A stretch of 64,000 nucleotides of DNA from Nothobranchius furzeri (lineage: Eukaryota; Chordata; Actinopteri; Cyprinodontiformes; Nothobranchiidae). Positions within the stretch are counted from its first letter, which is position 1, and each line of letters starts with the position of its first letter. Position numbers and translations under genes: made by a program. The notes beneath the pieces were generated by a model. That model had not been told where the DNA came from and did not search any database. It worked only from the letters and a program-made list of their open reading frames with translations. Below, piece after piece: positions 12,240 to 25,794 of this stretch. The stretch is from the NCBI RefSeq assembly GCF_043380555.1, contig NC_091751.1, positions 14,665,584 through 14,729,583 of the forward strand. The letters run 5' to 3'.

Positions 12240-15200
12240 TCAATCAGACCCAGTGTTGACACGTGGCAAGACGCTCCTCGGGGCGCTTCTTGCTTGGGCC
12301 TCTCTCCTGGAGGTGCTCAGTCAGACCCAGTGGTGACATGTGGCAAGACGCTCCTTGGGGCGCGTATTGCTTGGGCCTCTCTCCTGGATGCCCTCTGTCA
12401 GACCCAGTGTTGACATGTGGCAAGACTCTCCTCGGGGCACATCTTGCTTGGGCTTCTCTCATGGAGGCCCTCAGTCAGACCCAGTGTTGACATGTGGCAA
12501 GACGCTCCTCGGGGCGCTTCTTGCTTGGGCTTCTCTCCTGGAGGCCCTCAGTCAGACCCATTGTTGACATGTGGCAAGACGCTCCTCGGGGCACGTCTTG
12601 CTTGGGCCTCTCTCCTGGAGGCGCTCAGTCAGACCGAGTAGTGACATGTGACAAGACGCTCCTCGGGGCGCGTCTTGCTTGGGCCTCTCTCCTGGAGGCG
12701 CTCAGTCAGACCCAGTGTTGACATGTGGCAAGACGCTCCTCGCGGCGCGTCTTGCTTGGGCCTCTCTCCTGGAGGTTCTCAGTCAGACCCAGTGTTGACA
12801 TGTGGCAAGATGCTCCTCGGGGCGCGTCTTGCTGGGGCTTCTCTCATGGAGGCACTCAGTCAGACCCAGTGTTGACATGTGGCAAGACGCTCCTCGGGGC
12901 ACGTCTTGCTTGGGCCTCTCTCCTGGAGGCGCTCAGTCAGACCCAGAGGAGACATGTGTCAAGATGCTCCTCGGGGCGCGTCTTGCTTGGGCCTCTCTCC
13001 TGGAGGCGCTCAGTCAGACCCAGTGCTTACATGTGGCAAGACGCTCGTCCGGGCGCGTCTTGCTTGGGCCTTTCTCCTGGAGGCGCTCAGTCAGACCCAG
13101 TGGTGACATGTGGCAAGACGCTCCTCGGGGCGCGTATTGCTTGGGCTTCTCTCCTGGATGCCCTCTGTCAGACCCAGTGTTGACATGTGGCAAGACTCTC
13201 CTCGGGGCGCTTCTTGCTTGTGCTTCTCTCCTAGAGGCCCTCAGTCAGACCCATTGTTGACATGTGGCAAGACGCTCCTCGGGGCGCGTCTTGCTTGGGC
13301 CTCTCTCCTGGAGGCGCTCAGTCAGACCCAGTGTTGACATGTGGCAAGACGCTCCTCGCGGCGCGTCTTGCTTGGGCCTCTCTCCTGGAGGTTCTCAGTC
13401 AGACCCAGTGTTGACATGTGGCATGATGCTCATCGGGGCGCGTCTTGCTCGGGCTTCTCTCATGGAAGCACTCAGTCAGACCCAGTGTTGACATGTGGCA
13501 AGACGCTCCTCGGGGCACGTCTTGCTTGGGCCTCTCTCCTGGAGGTTCTCAGTCAGACCCAGTGTTGACATGTGGCAAGATGCTCCTCGGGGCGCGTCTT
13601 GCTGGGGCTTCTCTCATGGAGGCACTCAGTCAGACCCAGTGTTGACATGTGGCAAGACGCTCCTCGGGGCACGTCTTGCTTGGGCCTCTCTCCTGGAGGT
13701 GCTCAGTCAGACCCAGAGGAGACATGTGTCAAGATGCTCCTCGGGGCGCGTCTTGCTTGGGCCTCTCTCCTGGAGGCGTTCAGTCAGACCCAGTGCTGAC
13801 ATGTGGGAAGACGCTCCTCGGGGCGCGTCTTGCTTGGGCCTCTCTCCTGGAGGCGCTCAGTCAGACTGAGTGCTGACATGTGGCAAGACGCTCCTCGGAG
13901 CGCGTCTTGCTTGGGCTTCTCTCCTGGAGGCGCTCAGTCAGACCCAGTGTTGACATGTGGCAAGACGCTCCTCGGGGCGCGTCTTGCTTGGGCTTCTCTC
14001 CTGGAGGCCCTCAGTCCGACCCTTTGTTGACATGTGGCAAGACGCTCCTCGGGGCACGTCTTGCTTGGGCCTCTCTCCTGGAGGCGCTCAGTCTGACCGA
14101 GTAGTGACATGTGGCAAGACGCTCCTCGGGGCGCATCTTGCTTGGACCTCTCTCCTGGAGGCGCTCAGTTAGACCGAGTAGTGACATGTGGCAAGACGCT
14201 CCTCGGGGCGCATCTTGCTTGGGCCTCTCTCCTGGAGGCCCTCAGTCAGACCCATTGTTGACATGTGGCAAGACGCCCCTCGGGGCGCGTCTAGCTTGGG
14301 CCTCTCTCCAGAAGGCCCTCAATCAGACCCAGTGTTGACACGAGGCAAGACGCTCCTCGGGGCGCTTCTTGCTTGGGCCTCTCTCCTGGAGGCGCTCAGT
14401 CAGACCCAGTGGTGACATGTGGCAAGACGCTCCTTGGGGCGCGTATTGCTTGGGACTCTCTCCTGGATGCCCTCTGTCAGACCCAGTGTTGACATGTGGC
14501 AAGACTCTCCTCGGGGCGCGTCTTGCTTGGGCTTCTCTCATGGAGGCCCTCAGTCAGACCCAGTGTTGACATGTGGCAAGACGCTCCTCGGGGCGCTTCC
14601 TGCTTGGGCTTCTCTCCTGGAGGCCCTCAGTCAGACCCATTGTTGACATGTGGCAAGACGCTCCTCGGGGCACGTCTTGCTTGGGCCTCTCTCCTGGAGG
14701 TGCTCAGTCAGACCGAGTAGTGACATGTGACAAGACGCTCCTCGGGGCGCGTCTTGCTTGGGCCTCTCTCCTGGAGGCGCTCAGTCAGACCCAGTGTTGA
14801 CATGTGGCAAGACGCTCCTCGCGGCGCGTCTTGCTTGGGCCTCTCTCCTGGAGGTTCTCAGTCAGACCCAGTGTTGACATGTGGCAAGATGCTCCTCGGG
14901 GCGCGTCTTGCTGGGGCTTCTCTCATGGAGGCACTCAGTCAGACCCAGTGTTGACATGTGGCAAGACGCTCCTCGGGGCATGTCTTGCTTGGGCCTCTCT
15001 CCTGGAGGCGCTCAGTCAGACCCAGAGGAGACATGTGTCAAGATGCTCCTCGGGGCGCGTCTTGCTTGGGCCTCTCTCCTGGAGGCCCTCAGTCAGACCC
15101 AGTGCTGACATGTGGCAAGACGCTCGTCCGGGCGCGTCTTGCTTGGGCCTCTCTCCTGGAGGCGCTCAGTCAGACCCAGTGTTGACATGTGGCAAGACGC

Positions 15201-18200
15201 TCCTCGGGGCATGTCTTGCTTGGGCCTCTCTCCTGGAGGCGCTCAGTCAGACCGAGTGCTGACATGTGGCAAGACGATCCTCGGGGCGCGTCTTGCTTGG
15301 GCTTCTCTCCTGGAGGCCCTCAGTCAGACCCATTGTTGACATGTGGCAAGACGCTCCTCGGGGCGCGTCTTGCTTGGGTCTCTCTCAAGAAGGCCCTCAA
15401 TCAGACCCAGTGTTGACACGTGGCATGATGCTCCTCGGAGCGCTTCTTGCTTGGGCCTTTCTCCTGGAGGCGCTAAGTCAGACCCAGTGGTGACATGTGG
15501 CAAGACGCTCCTCGGGGCGCGTATTGCTTGGGCCTCTCTCCTGGATGCCCTCTGTCAGACCCAGTGTTGACATGTGGCAAGACTCTCCTCGGGGCGCGTC
15601 TTGCTTGGGCTTCTCTCCTGGAGGCCCTCAGTCAGACCCATTGTTGACATGTGGCAAGACGCTCCTCGGGGCACGTCTTGCTTGGGCCTCTCTCCTGGAG
15701 GCGCTCAGTCAGACCGAGTAGTGACATGTGACAAGAGGCTCCTCGGGGCGCGTCTTGCTTGGGCCTCTCTCCTGGAGGCGCTCAGTCAGACCCAGTGTTG
15801 ACATGTGGCAAGACGCTCCTCGCGGCGCGTCTTGCTTGGGCCTCTCTCCTGGAGGTTCTCAGTCAGACCCTGTGTTGACATGTGGCAAGATGCTCCTCGG
15901 GGCGCATCTTGCTGGGGCTTCTCTCATGGAGGCACTCAGTCAGACCCAGTGTTGACATGTGGCAAGACTCTCCTCGGGGCGCGTCTTGCTTGGGCCTCTC
16001 TCCAGAAGGCCCTCAATCAGACCCAGTGTTGACACGTGGCAAGACGCTCCTCGGGGCGCTTCTTGCTTGGGCCTCTCTCCTGGAGGCGCTCAGTCAGACC
16101 CAGTGGTGACATGTGGCAAGACGCTCATTGGGGCGCGTATTGCTTGGGACTCTCTCCTGGATGCCCTCTGTCAGACCCAGTGTTGACATGTGGCAAGACT
16201 CTCCTCGGGGCGCGTCTTGCTTGGGCTTCTCTCATGGAGGCCCTCAGTCAGACCCAGTGTTGACATGTGGCAAGACGCTCCTCGGGGCGCTTCTTGCTTG
16301 GGCTTCTCTCCTGGAGGCCCTCAGTCAGACCCATTGTTGACATGTGGCAAGTCGCTCCTCCGGGCACGTCTTGCTTGGACCTCTCTCCTGGAGGCGCTCA
16401 GTCAGACCGAGTAGTGACATGTGACAAGACGCTCCTCGGGGAGCGTCTTGCTTGGGCCTCTCTCCTGGAGGCGCTCAGTCAGACGCAGTGTTGACATGTG
16501 GCAAGACGCTCCTCGCGGCGCGTCTTGCTTGGGCCTCTCTCCTGGAGGCGCTCAGTCAGACCCAGTGTTGACATGTGGCAAGATGCTCCTCGGGGCGCGT
16601 CTTGCTGGGGCTTCTCTCATGGAGGCACTCAGTCAGACCCAGTGTTGACATGTGGCAAGACGCACCTCGGGGCACGTCTTGCTTGGGCCTCTCTCCTGGA
16701 GGCGCTCAGTCAGACCCAGAGGAGACATGTGTCAAGATGCTCCTCGGGGCGCGTCTTGCTTGGGCCTCTCTCCTGGAGGCGCACAGTCAGACCCAGTGCT
16801 GACATGTGGCAAGACGCTCGTCCGGGCGCGTCTTGCTTGGGCCTCTCTCCTGGAGGCGCTCAGTCAGACCCAGTGTTGACATGTGGCAAGACGCTCCTCG
16901 GGGCACGTCTTGCTTGGGCCTCTCACTGGAGACGCTCAGTCAGACCGAGTGCTGACATGTGGCAAGACGATCCTCGGGGCGCGTCTTGCTTGGGCTTCTC
17001 TCCTGGAGGCCCTCAGTCAGACCCATTGTTGACATGTGGCAAGACGCTCCTCGGGGCGCGTCTTGCTTGGGTCTCTCTCCAGAAGGCCCTCAATCAGACC
17101 CAGTGTTGACACGTGGCAAGATGCTCCTCGGAGCGCTTCTTGCTTGGGCCTTTCTCCTGGAGGCGCTCAGTCAGACCCAGTGGTGACATGTGGCAAGATG
17201 CTCCTCTGGGCGCGTATTGCTTGGGCCTCTCTCCTGGATGCCCTCTGTCAGACCCAGTGTTGACATGTGGCAAGACTCTCCTCGGGGCGCGTCTTGCTTG
17301 GGCTTCTCTCCTGGAGGCCCTCAGTCAGACCCATTGTTGACATGTGGCAAGACGCTCCTCGGGGCATGTCTTGCTTGGGCCTCTCTCCTGGAGGCGCTCA
17401 GTCAGACCGAGTAGTGACATGTGACAAGACGCTCCTCGGGGCGCGTCTTGCTTGGGCCTCTCTCCTGGAGGCGCTCAGTCCGACCCTTTGTTGACATGTG
17501 GCAAGACGCTCCTCGGGGCACGTCTTGCTTGGGCCTCTCTCCTGGAGGCGCTCAGTCTGACCGAGTAGTGACATGTGGCAAGACGCTCCTCGGGGCGCGT
17601 CTTGCTTGGACCTCTCTCCTGGAGGCGCTCAGTTAGACTGAGTAGTGACATGTGGCAAGACGCTCCTCGGGGCGCGTCTTGCTTGGGCCTCTCTCCTGGA
17701 GGCCCTCAGTCAGACCCATTGTTGACATGTGGCAAGACGCCCCTCGGGGCACGTCTAGCTTGGGCCTCTCTCCAGAAGGCCCTCAATCAGACCCAGTGTT
17801 GACACATGGCAAGACGCTCCTCGGGGCGCTTCTTGCTTGGGCCTCTCTCCTGGAGGCGCTCAGTCAGACCCAGTGGTGACATGTGGCAAGACGCTCCTTG
17901 GGGCGCGTATTGCTTGGGACTCTCTCCTGGATGCCCTCTGTCAGACCCAGTGTTGACATGTGGCAAGACTCTCCTCGGGGCGCGTCTTGCTTGGGCTTCT
18001 CTCATGGAGGCCTTCAGTCAGACCCAGTGTTGACATGTGGCAAGACTCTCCTCGGGGCGCGTCTTGCTTGGGCTTCTCTCATGGAGGCCCTCAGTCAGAC
18101 CCATTGTTGACATGTGGCAAGACGCTCCTCGGGGCACGTCTTGCTTCGGCCTCTCTCCTGGAGGCGCTCAGTCAGACCGAGTAGTGACATGTGACAAGAC

Positions 18201-21200
18201 GCTCCTCGGGGCGCGTCTTGCTTGGGCCTCTCTCCTGGAGGCGCTCAGTCAGACCCAGTGTTGACATGTGGCAAGCGCTCCTCGCGGCGCGTCTTGCTTG
18301 GGCCTCTCTCCTGGAGGTTCTCAGTCAGACCCAGTGTTGACATGTGGCAAGATGCTCCTCGGGGCGCGTCTTGCTGGGGCTTCTCTCATGGAGGCACTCA
18401 GTCAGACCCAGTGTTGACATGTGGCAAGACGCTCCTCGGGGCACGTCTTGCTTGGGCCTCTCTCCTGGAGGCGCTCAGTCAGACCCAGAGGAGACATGTG
18501 TCAAGATGCTCCTCGGGGCGCGTCTTGCTTGGGCCTCTCTCCTGGAGGCCCTCAGTCAGACCCAGTGCTGACATGTGGCAAGACGCTCGTCCGGGCGCGT
18601 CTTGCTTGGGCCTCTCTCCTGGAGGCGCTCAGTCAGACCCAGTGTTGACATGTGGCAAGACGCTCCTCGGGGCACGTCTTGCTTGGGCCTCTCTCCTGGA
18701 GGCGCTCAGTCAGACCGAGTGCTGACATGTGGCAAGACGATCCTCGGGGCGCGTCTTGCTTGGGCTTCTCTCCTGGAGGCCCTCAGTCAGACCCATTGTT
18801 GACATGTGGCAAGACGCTCCTCGGGGCGCGTCTTGCTTGGGTCTCTCTCCAGAAGGCCCTCAATCAGACCCAGTGTTGACACGTGGCAAGATGCTCCTCG
18901 GAGCGCTTCTTGCTTGGGCCTTTCTCCTGGAGGCGCTCAGTCAGACCCAGTGGTGACATGTGGCAAGACGCTCCTCGGGGCGCGTATTGCTTGGGCCTCT
19001 CTCCTGGATGCCCTCTGTCAGACCCAGTGTTGACATGTGGCAAGACTCTCCTCGGGGCGCGTCTTGCTTGGGCTTCTCTCCTGGAGGCCCTCAGTCAGAC
19101 CCATTGTTGACATGTGGCAAGACGCTCCTCGGGGCACGTCTTGCTTGGGCCTCTCTCCTGGAGGCGCTCAGTCAGACCGAGTAGTGACATGTGACAAGAC
19201 GCTCCTCGGGGCGCGTCTTGCATGGGCCTCTCTCCTGGAGGCGCTCAGTCAGACCCAGTGTTGACATGTGGCAAGACGCTCCTCGCGGCGCGTCTTGCTT
19301 GGGCCTCTCTCCTGGAGGTTCTCCGTCAGACCCAGTGTTGACATGTGGCAAGATGCTCCTCGGGGCGCGTCTTGCTGGGGCTTATCTCATGTAGGCACTC
19401 AGTCAGACCCAGTGTTGACATGTGGCAAGACTCTCCTCGGGGCGCGTCTTGCTTGGGCTTCTCTCATGGAGGCGCTCAGTTAGACCGAGTAGTGACATGT
19501 GGCAAGACGCTCCTCGGGGCGCGTCTTGCTTGGGCCTCTCTCCTGGAGGCCCTCAGTCAGACCCATTGTTGACATGTGGCAAGACGCCCCTCGGGGCGCG
19601 TCTTGCTTGGGCCTCTCTCCAGAAGGCCCTCAATCAGACCCAGTGTTGACACGTGGCAAGACGCTCCTCGGGACGCTTCTTGCTTGGGCCTCTCTCCTGG
19701 AGGCGCTCAGTCAGACCCAGTGGTGACATGTGGCAAGACGCTCCTTGGGGCGCGTATTGCTTGGGACTCTCTCCTGGATGCCCTCTGTCAGACCCAGTGT
19801 TGACATGTGGCAAGACTCTCCTCGGGGCGCGTCTTGCTTGGGCTTCTCTCATGGAGGCCCTCAGTCAGACCCAGTGTTGACATGTGGCAAGACGCTCCTC
19901 GGGGCGCTTCTTGCTTGGGCTTCTCTCCTGGAGGCCCTCAGTCAGACCCATTGTTGACATGTGGCAAGTCGCTCCACCGGGCACGTCTTGATTGGGCCTC
20001 TCTCCTGGAGGCGCTCAGTCAGACCGAGTAGTGACATGTGACAAGACGCTCCTCGGGGCGCGTCTTGCTTGGGCCTCTCTCCTGGAGGCGCTCAGTCAGA
20101 CCCAGTGTTGACATGTGGCAAGACGCTCCTAGCTGCGCGTCTTGCTTGGGCCTCTCTCCTGGAGGTTCTCAGTCAGACCCAGTGTTGACATGTGGCAAGA
20201 TGCTCCTCGGGGCGCGTCTTGCTGGGGCTTCTCTCATGGAGGCACTCAGTCAGACCCAGTGTTGACATGTGGCAAGACGCTCCTCGGGGCACGTCTTGCT
20301 TGGGCCTCTCTCCTGGAGGCGCTCAGTCAGACCCAGAGGAGACATGTGTCAAGATGCTCCTCGGGGCGCGTCTTGCTTGGGCCTCTCTCCTGGAGGCCCT
20401 CAGTCAGACCCAGTGCTGACATGTGGCAAGACGCTCGTCCGGGCGCGTCTTGCTTGGGCCTCTCTCCTGGAGGCGCTCAGTCAGACCCAGTGTTGACATG
20501 TGGCAAGACGCTCCTCGGGGCACGTCTTGCTTGGGCCTCTCTCCTGGAGGCGCTCAGTCAGACCGAGTGCTGACATGTGGCAAGACGATCCTCGGGGCGC
20601 GTCTTGCTTGGGCTTCTCTCCTGGAGGCCCTCAGTCAGACCCATTGTTGACATGTGGCAAGACGCTCCTCGGGGCGCGTCTTGCTTGGGTCTCTCTCCAG
20701 AAGGCCCTCAATCAGACCCAGTGTTGACACGTGGCAAGATGCTCCTCGGAGCGCTTCTTGCTTGGGCCTTTCTCCTGGAGGCGCTCAGTCAGACCCAGTG
20801 GTGACATGTGGCAAGACGCTCCTCGGGGCGCGTATTGCTTGGGCCTCTCTCCTGGATGCCCTCTGTCAGACCCAGTGTTGACATGTGGCAAGACTCTCCT
20901 CGGGGCGCGTCTTGCTTGGGCTTCTCTCCTGGAGGCCCTCAGTCAGACCCATTGTTGACATGTGGCAAGACGCTCCTCGGGGCACGTCTTGCTTGGGCCT
21001 CTCTCCTGGAGGCGCTCAGTCAGACCGAGTAGTGACATGTGACAAGACGCTCCTCGGGGCGCGTCTTGCTTGGGCCTCTCTCCTGGAGGCGCTCAGTCAG
21101 ACCCAGTGTTGACATTTGGCAAGACGCTCCTCGCGGCGCGTCTTGCTTGGGCCTCTCTCCTGGAGGTTCTCAGTCAGACCCAGTGTTGACATGTGGCAAG

Positions 21201-22406
21201 ATGCTCCTCGGGGCGCGTCTTGCTGGGGCTTATCTCATGGAGGCACTCAGTCAGACCCAGTGTTGACATGTGGCAAGACTCTCCTCGGGGCGCGTCTTGC
21301 TTGGGCTTCTCTCATGGAGGCGCTCAGTTAGACCGAGTAGTGACATGTGGCAAGACGCTCCTCGGGGCGCGTCTTGCTTGGGCCTCTCTCCTGGAGGCCC
21401 TCAGTCAGACCCATTGTTGACATTTGGCAAGACGCCCCTCGGGGCGCGTCTTGCTTGGGCCTCTCTCCAGAAGAACCTCAATCAGACCCAGTGTTGACAC
21501 GTGGCAAGACGCTCCTCGGGGCGCTTCTTGCTTGGGCCTCTCTCCTGGAGGCGCTCAGTCAGACCCAGTGGTGACATGTGGCAAGACGCTCCTTGGGGCG
21601 CGTATTGCTTGGGACTCTCTCCTGGATGCCCTCTGTCAGACCCAGTGTTGACATGTGGCAAGACTCTCCTCGGGGCGCGTCTTGCTTGGGCTTCTCTCAT
21701 GGAGGCCCTCAGTCAGACCCAGTTTTGACATGTGGCAAGACGCTCCTCGGGGCGCTTCTTGCTTGGGCTTCTCTCCTGGAGGCCCTCAGTCAGACCCATT
21801 GTTGACATGTGGCAAGTCGCTCCACCGGGCACGTCTTGCTTGGGCCTCTCTCCTGGAGGCGCTCAGTCAGACCGAGTAGTGACATGTGACAAGACGCTCC
21901 TCGGGGCGCGTCTTGCTTGGGCCTCTCTCCTGGAGGCGCTCAGTCAGACCCAGTGTTGACATGTGGCAAGACGCTCCTCGCGGCGCATCTTGCTTGGGCC
22001 TCTCTCCTGGAGGCGCTCAGTCAGACCCAGTGTTGACATGTGACAAGATGCTCCTCGGGGCGCGTCTTGCTGGGGCTTCTCTCATGGAGGCACTCAGTCA
22101 GACCCAGTGTTGACATGTGGCAAGACGCACCTCGGGGCACGTCTTGCTTGGGCCTCTCTCCTGGAGGCGCTCAGTCAGACCCAGAGGAGACATGTGTCAA
22201 GATGCTCCTCGGGGCGCGTCTTGCTTGGGCCTCTCTCCTGGAGGCGCTCAGTCAGACCCAGTGCTGACATGTGGCAAGACGCTCGTCCGGGCGCGTCTTG
22301 CTTGGGCCTCTCTCCTGGAGGCGCTCAGTCAGACCCAGTGTTGACATGTGGCAAGACGCTCCTCGGGGCACGTCTTGCTTGGGCCTCTCTCCTGGAGGCG
22401 CTCAGT
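12240..22406 (+). repeat. Higher-order repeats of 22 to 27 units within A1
   Basis: A diagnostic pair of units (CACGTGGCAAG or a variant, GCGCTTCTTGC, then CCCAGTGGTGACATGTGG) recurs at about 12263, 14342, 16036, 17806, 19653 and 21501. The intervals are 2079, 1694, 1770, 1847 and 1848 bp, that is 27, 22, 23, 24 and 24 units. Copies from about 17560 onward are nearly identical, so the higher-order repeat was homogenised or amplified recently. Confidence 0.8.
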
Positions 22407-24100
22407 CAGACCGAGTGCTGACATGTGGCAAGACGATCCTCGGGGCGCGTCTTGCTTGGGCTTCTCTCCTGGAGGCCCTCAGTCAGACCCATTGTTGACA
22501 TGTGGCAAGACGCTCCTCGGGGCGCGTCTTGCTTGGGTCTCTCTCCAGAAGGCCCTCAATCAGACCCAGTGTTGACACGTGGCAAGATGCTCCTCGGAGC
22601 GCTTCTTGCTTGGGCCTTTCTCCTGGAGGCGCTCAGTCAGACCCAGTGGTGACATGTGGCAAGACGCTCCTCGGGGCGCGTATTGCTTGGGCCTCTCTCC
22701 TGGATGCCCTCAGTCAGACCCATTGTTGACATGTGGCAAGACGCTCCTCGGGGCATGTCTTGCTTGGGCCTCTCTCCTGGAGGCGCTCAGTCAGACCGAG
22801 TAGTGACTTGTGACAAGACGCTCCTCGGGGCGCGTCTTTCTTGGGCCTCTCTCCTGGAGGCGCTCAGTCAGACCCAGTGTTGACATGTGGCAAGACGCTC
22901 CTCGCGGCGCGTCTTGCTTGGGCCTCTCTCCTGGAGGTTCTCAGTCAGACCCAGTGTTGACATGTGGCAAGATGCTCCTCGGGGCGCGTCTTGCTGGGGC
23001 TTCTCTCATGGAGGCACTCAGTCAGACCCAGTGTTGACATGTGGCAAGACGCTCCTCGGGGCACGTCTTGCTTGGGCCACTCTCCTGGAGGTTCTCAGTC
23101 AGACCCAGTGTTGACATGTGGCAAGATGCTCCTCGGGGCGCGTCTTGCTGGGTCTTCTCTCATGGAGGCACTCAGTCAGACCCAGTGTTGACATGTGGCA
23201 AGACGCTCCTCGTGGCACGTCTTGCTTGGGCCTCTCTCCTGGAGGCGCTCAGTCAGACCCAGAGGAGACATGTGTCAAGATGCTCCTCGGGGCGCGTCTT
23301 GCTTGGGCCTCTCTCCTGGAGGCGCTTAGTCAGACCCAGTGCTGACATGTGGCAAGACGCTCCTCGGGGCGCGTCTTGCTTGGGCCTCTCTCCTGGAGGC
23401 GCTCAGTCAGACCGAGTGCTGACATGTGGCAAGACGCTCCTCTGGGCGCGTCTTGCTTGGGCTTCTCTCCTGGAGGCCCTCAGTCAGACCCAGTGTTGAC
23501 ATGTGGCAAGACGCTCCTCGGGGCGCGTCTTGCTTGGGCTTCTCTCCTGGAGGCCCTCAGTCCGACCCTTTGTTGACATGTGGCAAGACGCTCCTTGGGG
23601 CACGTCTTGCTTGGGCCTCTCTCCTGGAGGCGCTCAGTCTGACCAAGTAGTGACATGTGGCAAGACGCTCCTCGGGGCGCGTCTTGCTTGGACCTCTCTC
23701 CTGGAGGCGCTCAGTTAGTCCGAGTAGTGACATGTGGCAAGACGCTCCTCGGGGCACGTCTTGCTTGGGCCTCTCTCCTGGAGGCGCTCAGTCAGACCGA
23801 GTGCTGACATAAGGCAAGACGCTCCTCGGGGCGCATCTTGCTTGGGCCTCTCTCCTGGAGGCGCTAAGTCAGACCCATATTTGACATGTGGCAAGACGCC
23901 CCTCGGGGCGCGTCTTGCTGGGGCTTCTCTCATGGAGGCACTCAGTCAGACCCAGTGTTGACATGTGGCAAGACGCTCCTCGGGGCACGTCTTGCTTGGG
24001 CCTCTCTCCTGGAGGCGCTCAGTCAGACCCAGAGGAGACATGTGTCAAGATGCTCCTCGGGGCGCGTCTTGCTTGGGCCTCTCTCCTGGAGGCGCTCAGT
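22407..24100 (+). repeat. 1694-bp tandem duplication in A1, copy 1
   Basis: Twenty-two units from about 22407 recur almost exactly 1694 bp downstream, including rare changes such as GGGCCACTCTCCTGG, CGTGGCACGTC and CCGACCCTTTGTTG. One visible difference is GTGGCAAG at 23967 against GTGTCAAG at the equivalent site in copy 2. Confidence 0.85.
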
Positions 24101-25794
24101 CAGACCGAGTGCTGACATGTGGCAAGACGATCCTCGGGGCGCGTCTTGCTTGGGCTTCTCTCCTGGAGGCCCTCAGTCAGACCCATTGTTGACATGTGGC
24201 AAGACGCTCCTCGGGGCGCGTCTTGCTTGGGTCTCTCTCCAGAAGGCCCTCAATCAGACCCAGTGTTGACACGTGGCAAGATGCTCCTCGGAGCGCTTCT
24301 TGCTTGGGCCTTTCTCCTGGAGGCGCTCAGTCAGACCCAGTGGTGACATGTGGCAAGACGCTCCTCGGGGCGCGTATTGCTTGGGCCTCTCTCCTGGATG
24401 CCCTCAGTCAGACCCATTGTTGACATGTGGCAAGACGCTCCTCGGGGCATGTCTTGCTTGGGCCTCTCTCCTGGAGGCGCTCAGTCAGACCGAGTAGTGA
24501 CTTGTGACAAGACGCTCCTCGGGGCGCGTCTTGCTTGGGCCTCTCTCCTGGAGGCGCTCAGTCAGACCCAGTGTTGACATGTGGCAAGACGCTCCTCGCG
24601 GCGCGTCTTGCTTGGGCCTCTCTCCTGGAGGTTCTCAGTCAGACCCAGTGTTGACATGTGGCAAGATGCTCCTCGGGGCGCGTCTTGCTGGGGCTTCTCT
24701 CATGGAGGCACTCAGTCAGACCCAGTGTTGACATGTGGCAAGACGCTCCTCGGGGCACGTCTTGCTTGGGCCACTCTCCTGGAGGTTCTCAGTCAGACCC
24801 AGTGTTGACATGTGGCAAGATGCTCCTCGGGGCGCGTCTTGCTGGGTCTTCTCTCATGGAGGCACTCAGTCAGACCCAGTGTTGACATGTGGCAAGACGC
24901 TCCTCGTGGCACGTCTTGCTTGGGCCTCTCTCCTGGAGGCGCTCAGTCAGACCCAGAGGAGACATGTGTCAAGATGCTCCTCGGGGCGCGTCTTGCTTGG
25001 GCCTCTCTCCTGGAGGCGCTTAGTCAGACCCAGTGCTGACATGTGGCAAGACGCTCCTCGGGGCGCGTCTTGCTTGGGCCTCTCTCCTGGAGGCGCTCAG
25101 TCAGACCGAGTGCTGACATGTGGCAAGACGCTCCTCTGGGCGCGTCTTGCTTGGGCTTCTCTCCTGGAGGCCCTCAGTCAGACCCAGTGTTGACATGTGG
25201 CAAGACGCTCCTCGGGGCGCGTCTTGCTTGGGCTTCTCTCCTGGAGGCCCTCAGTCCGACCCTTTGTTGACATGTGGCAAGACGCTCCTTGGGGCACGTC
25301 TTGCTTGGGCCTCTCTCCTGGAGGCGCTCAGTCTGACCAAGTAGTGACATGTGGCAAGACGCTCCTCGGGGCGCGTCTTGCTTGGACCTCTCTCCTGGAG
25401 GCGCTCAGTTAGTCCGAGTAGTGACATGTGGCAAGACGCTCCTCGGGGCACGTCTTGCTTGGGCCTCTCTCCTGGAGGCGCTCAGTCAGACCGAGTGCTG
25501 ACATAAGGCAAGACGCTCCTCGGGGCGCATCTTGCTTGGGCCTCTCTCCTGGAGGCGCTAAGTCAGACCCATATTTGACATGTGGCAAGACGCCCCTCGG
25601 GGCGCGTCTTGCTGGGGCTTCTCTCATGGAGGCACTCAGTCAGACCCAGTGTTGACATGTGTCAAGACGCTCCTCGGGGCACGTCTTGCTTGGGCCTCTC
25701 TCCTGGAGGCGCTCAGTCAGACCCAGAGGAGACATGTGTCAAGATGCTCCTCGGGGCGCGTCTTGCTTGGGCCTCTCTCCTGGAGGCGCTCAGT
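24101..25794 (+). repeat. 1694-bp tandem duplication in A1, copy 2
   Basis: This is the second copy of the 22-unit block described at 22407. Near-identity, including private variants, indicates a very recent duplication. Confidence 0.85.
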
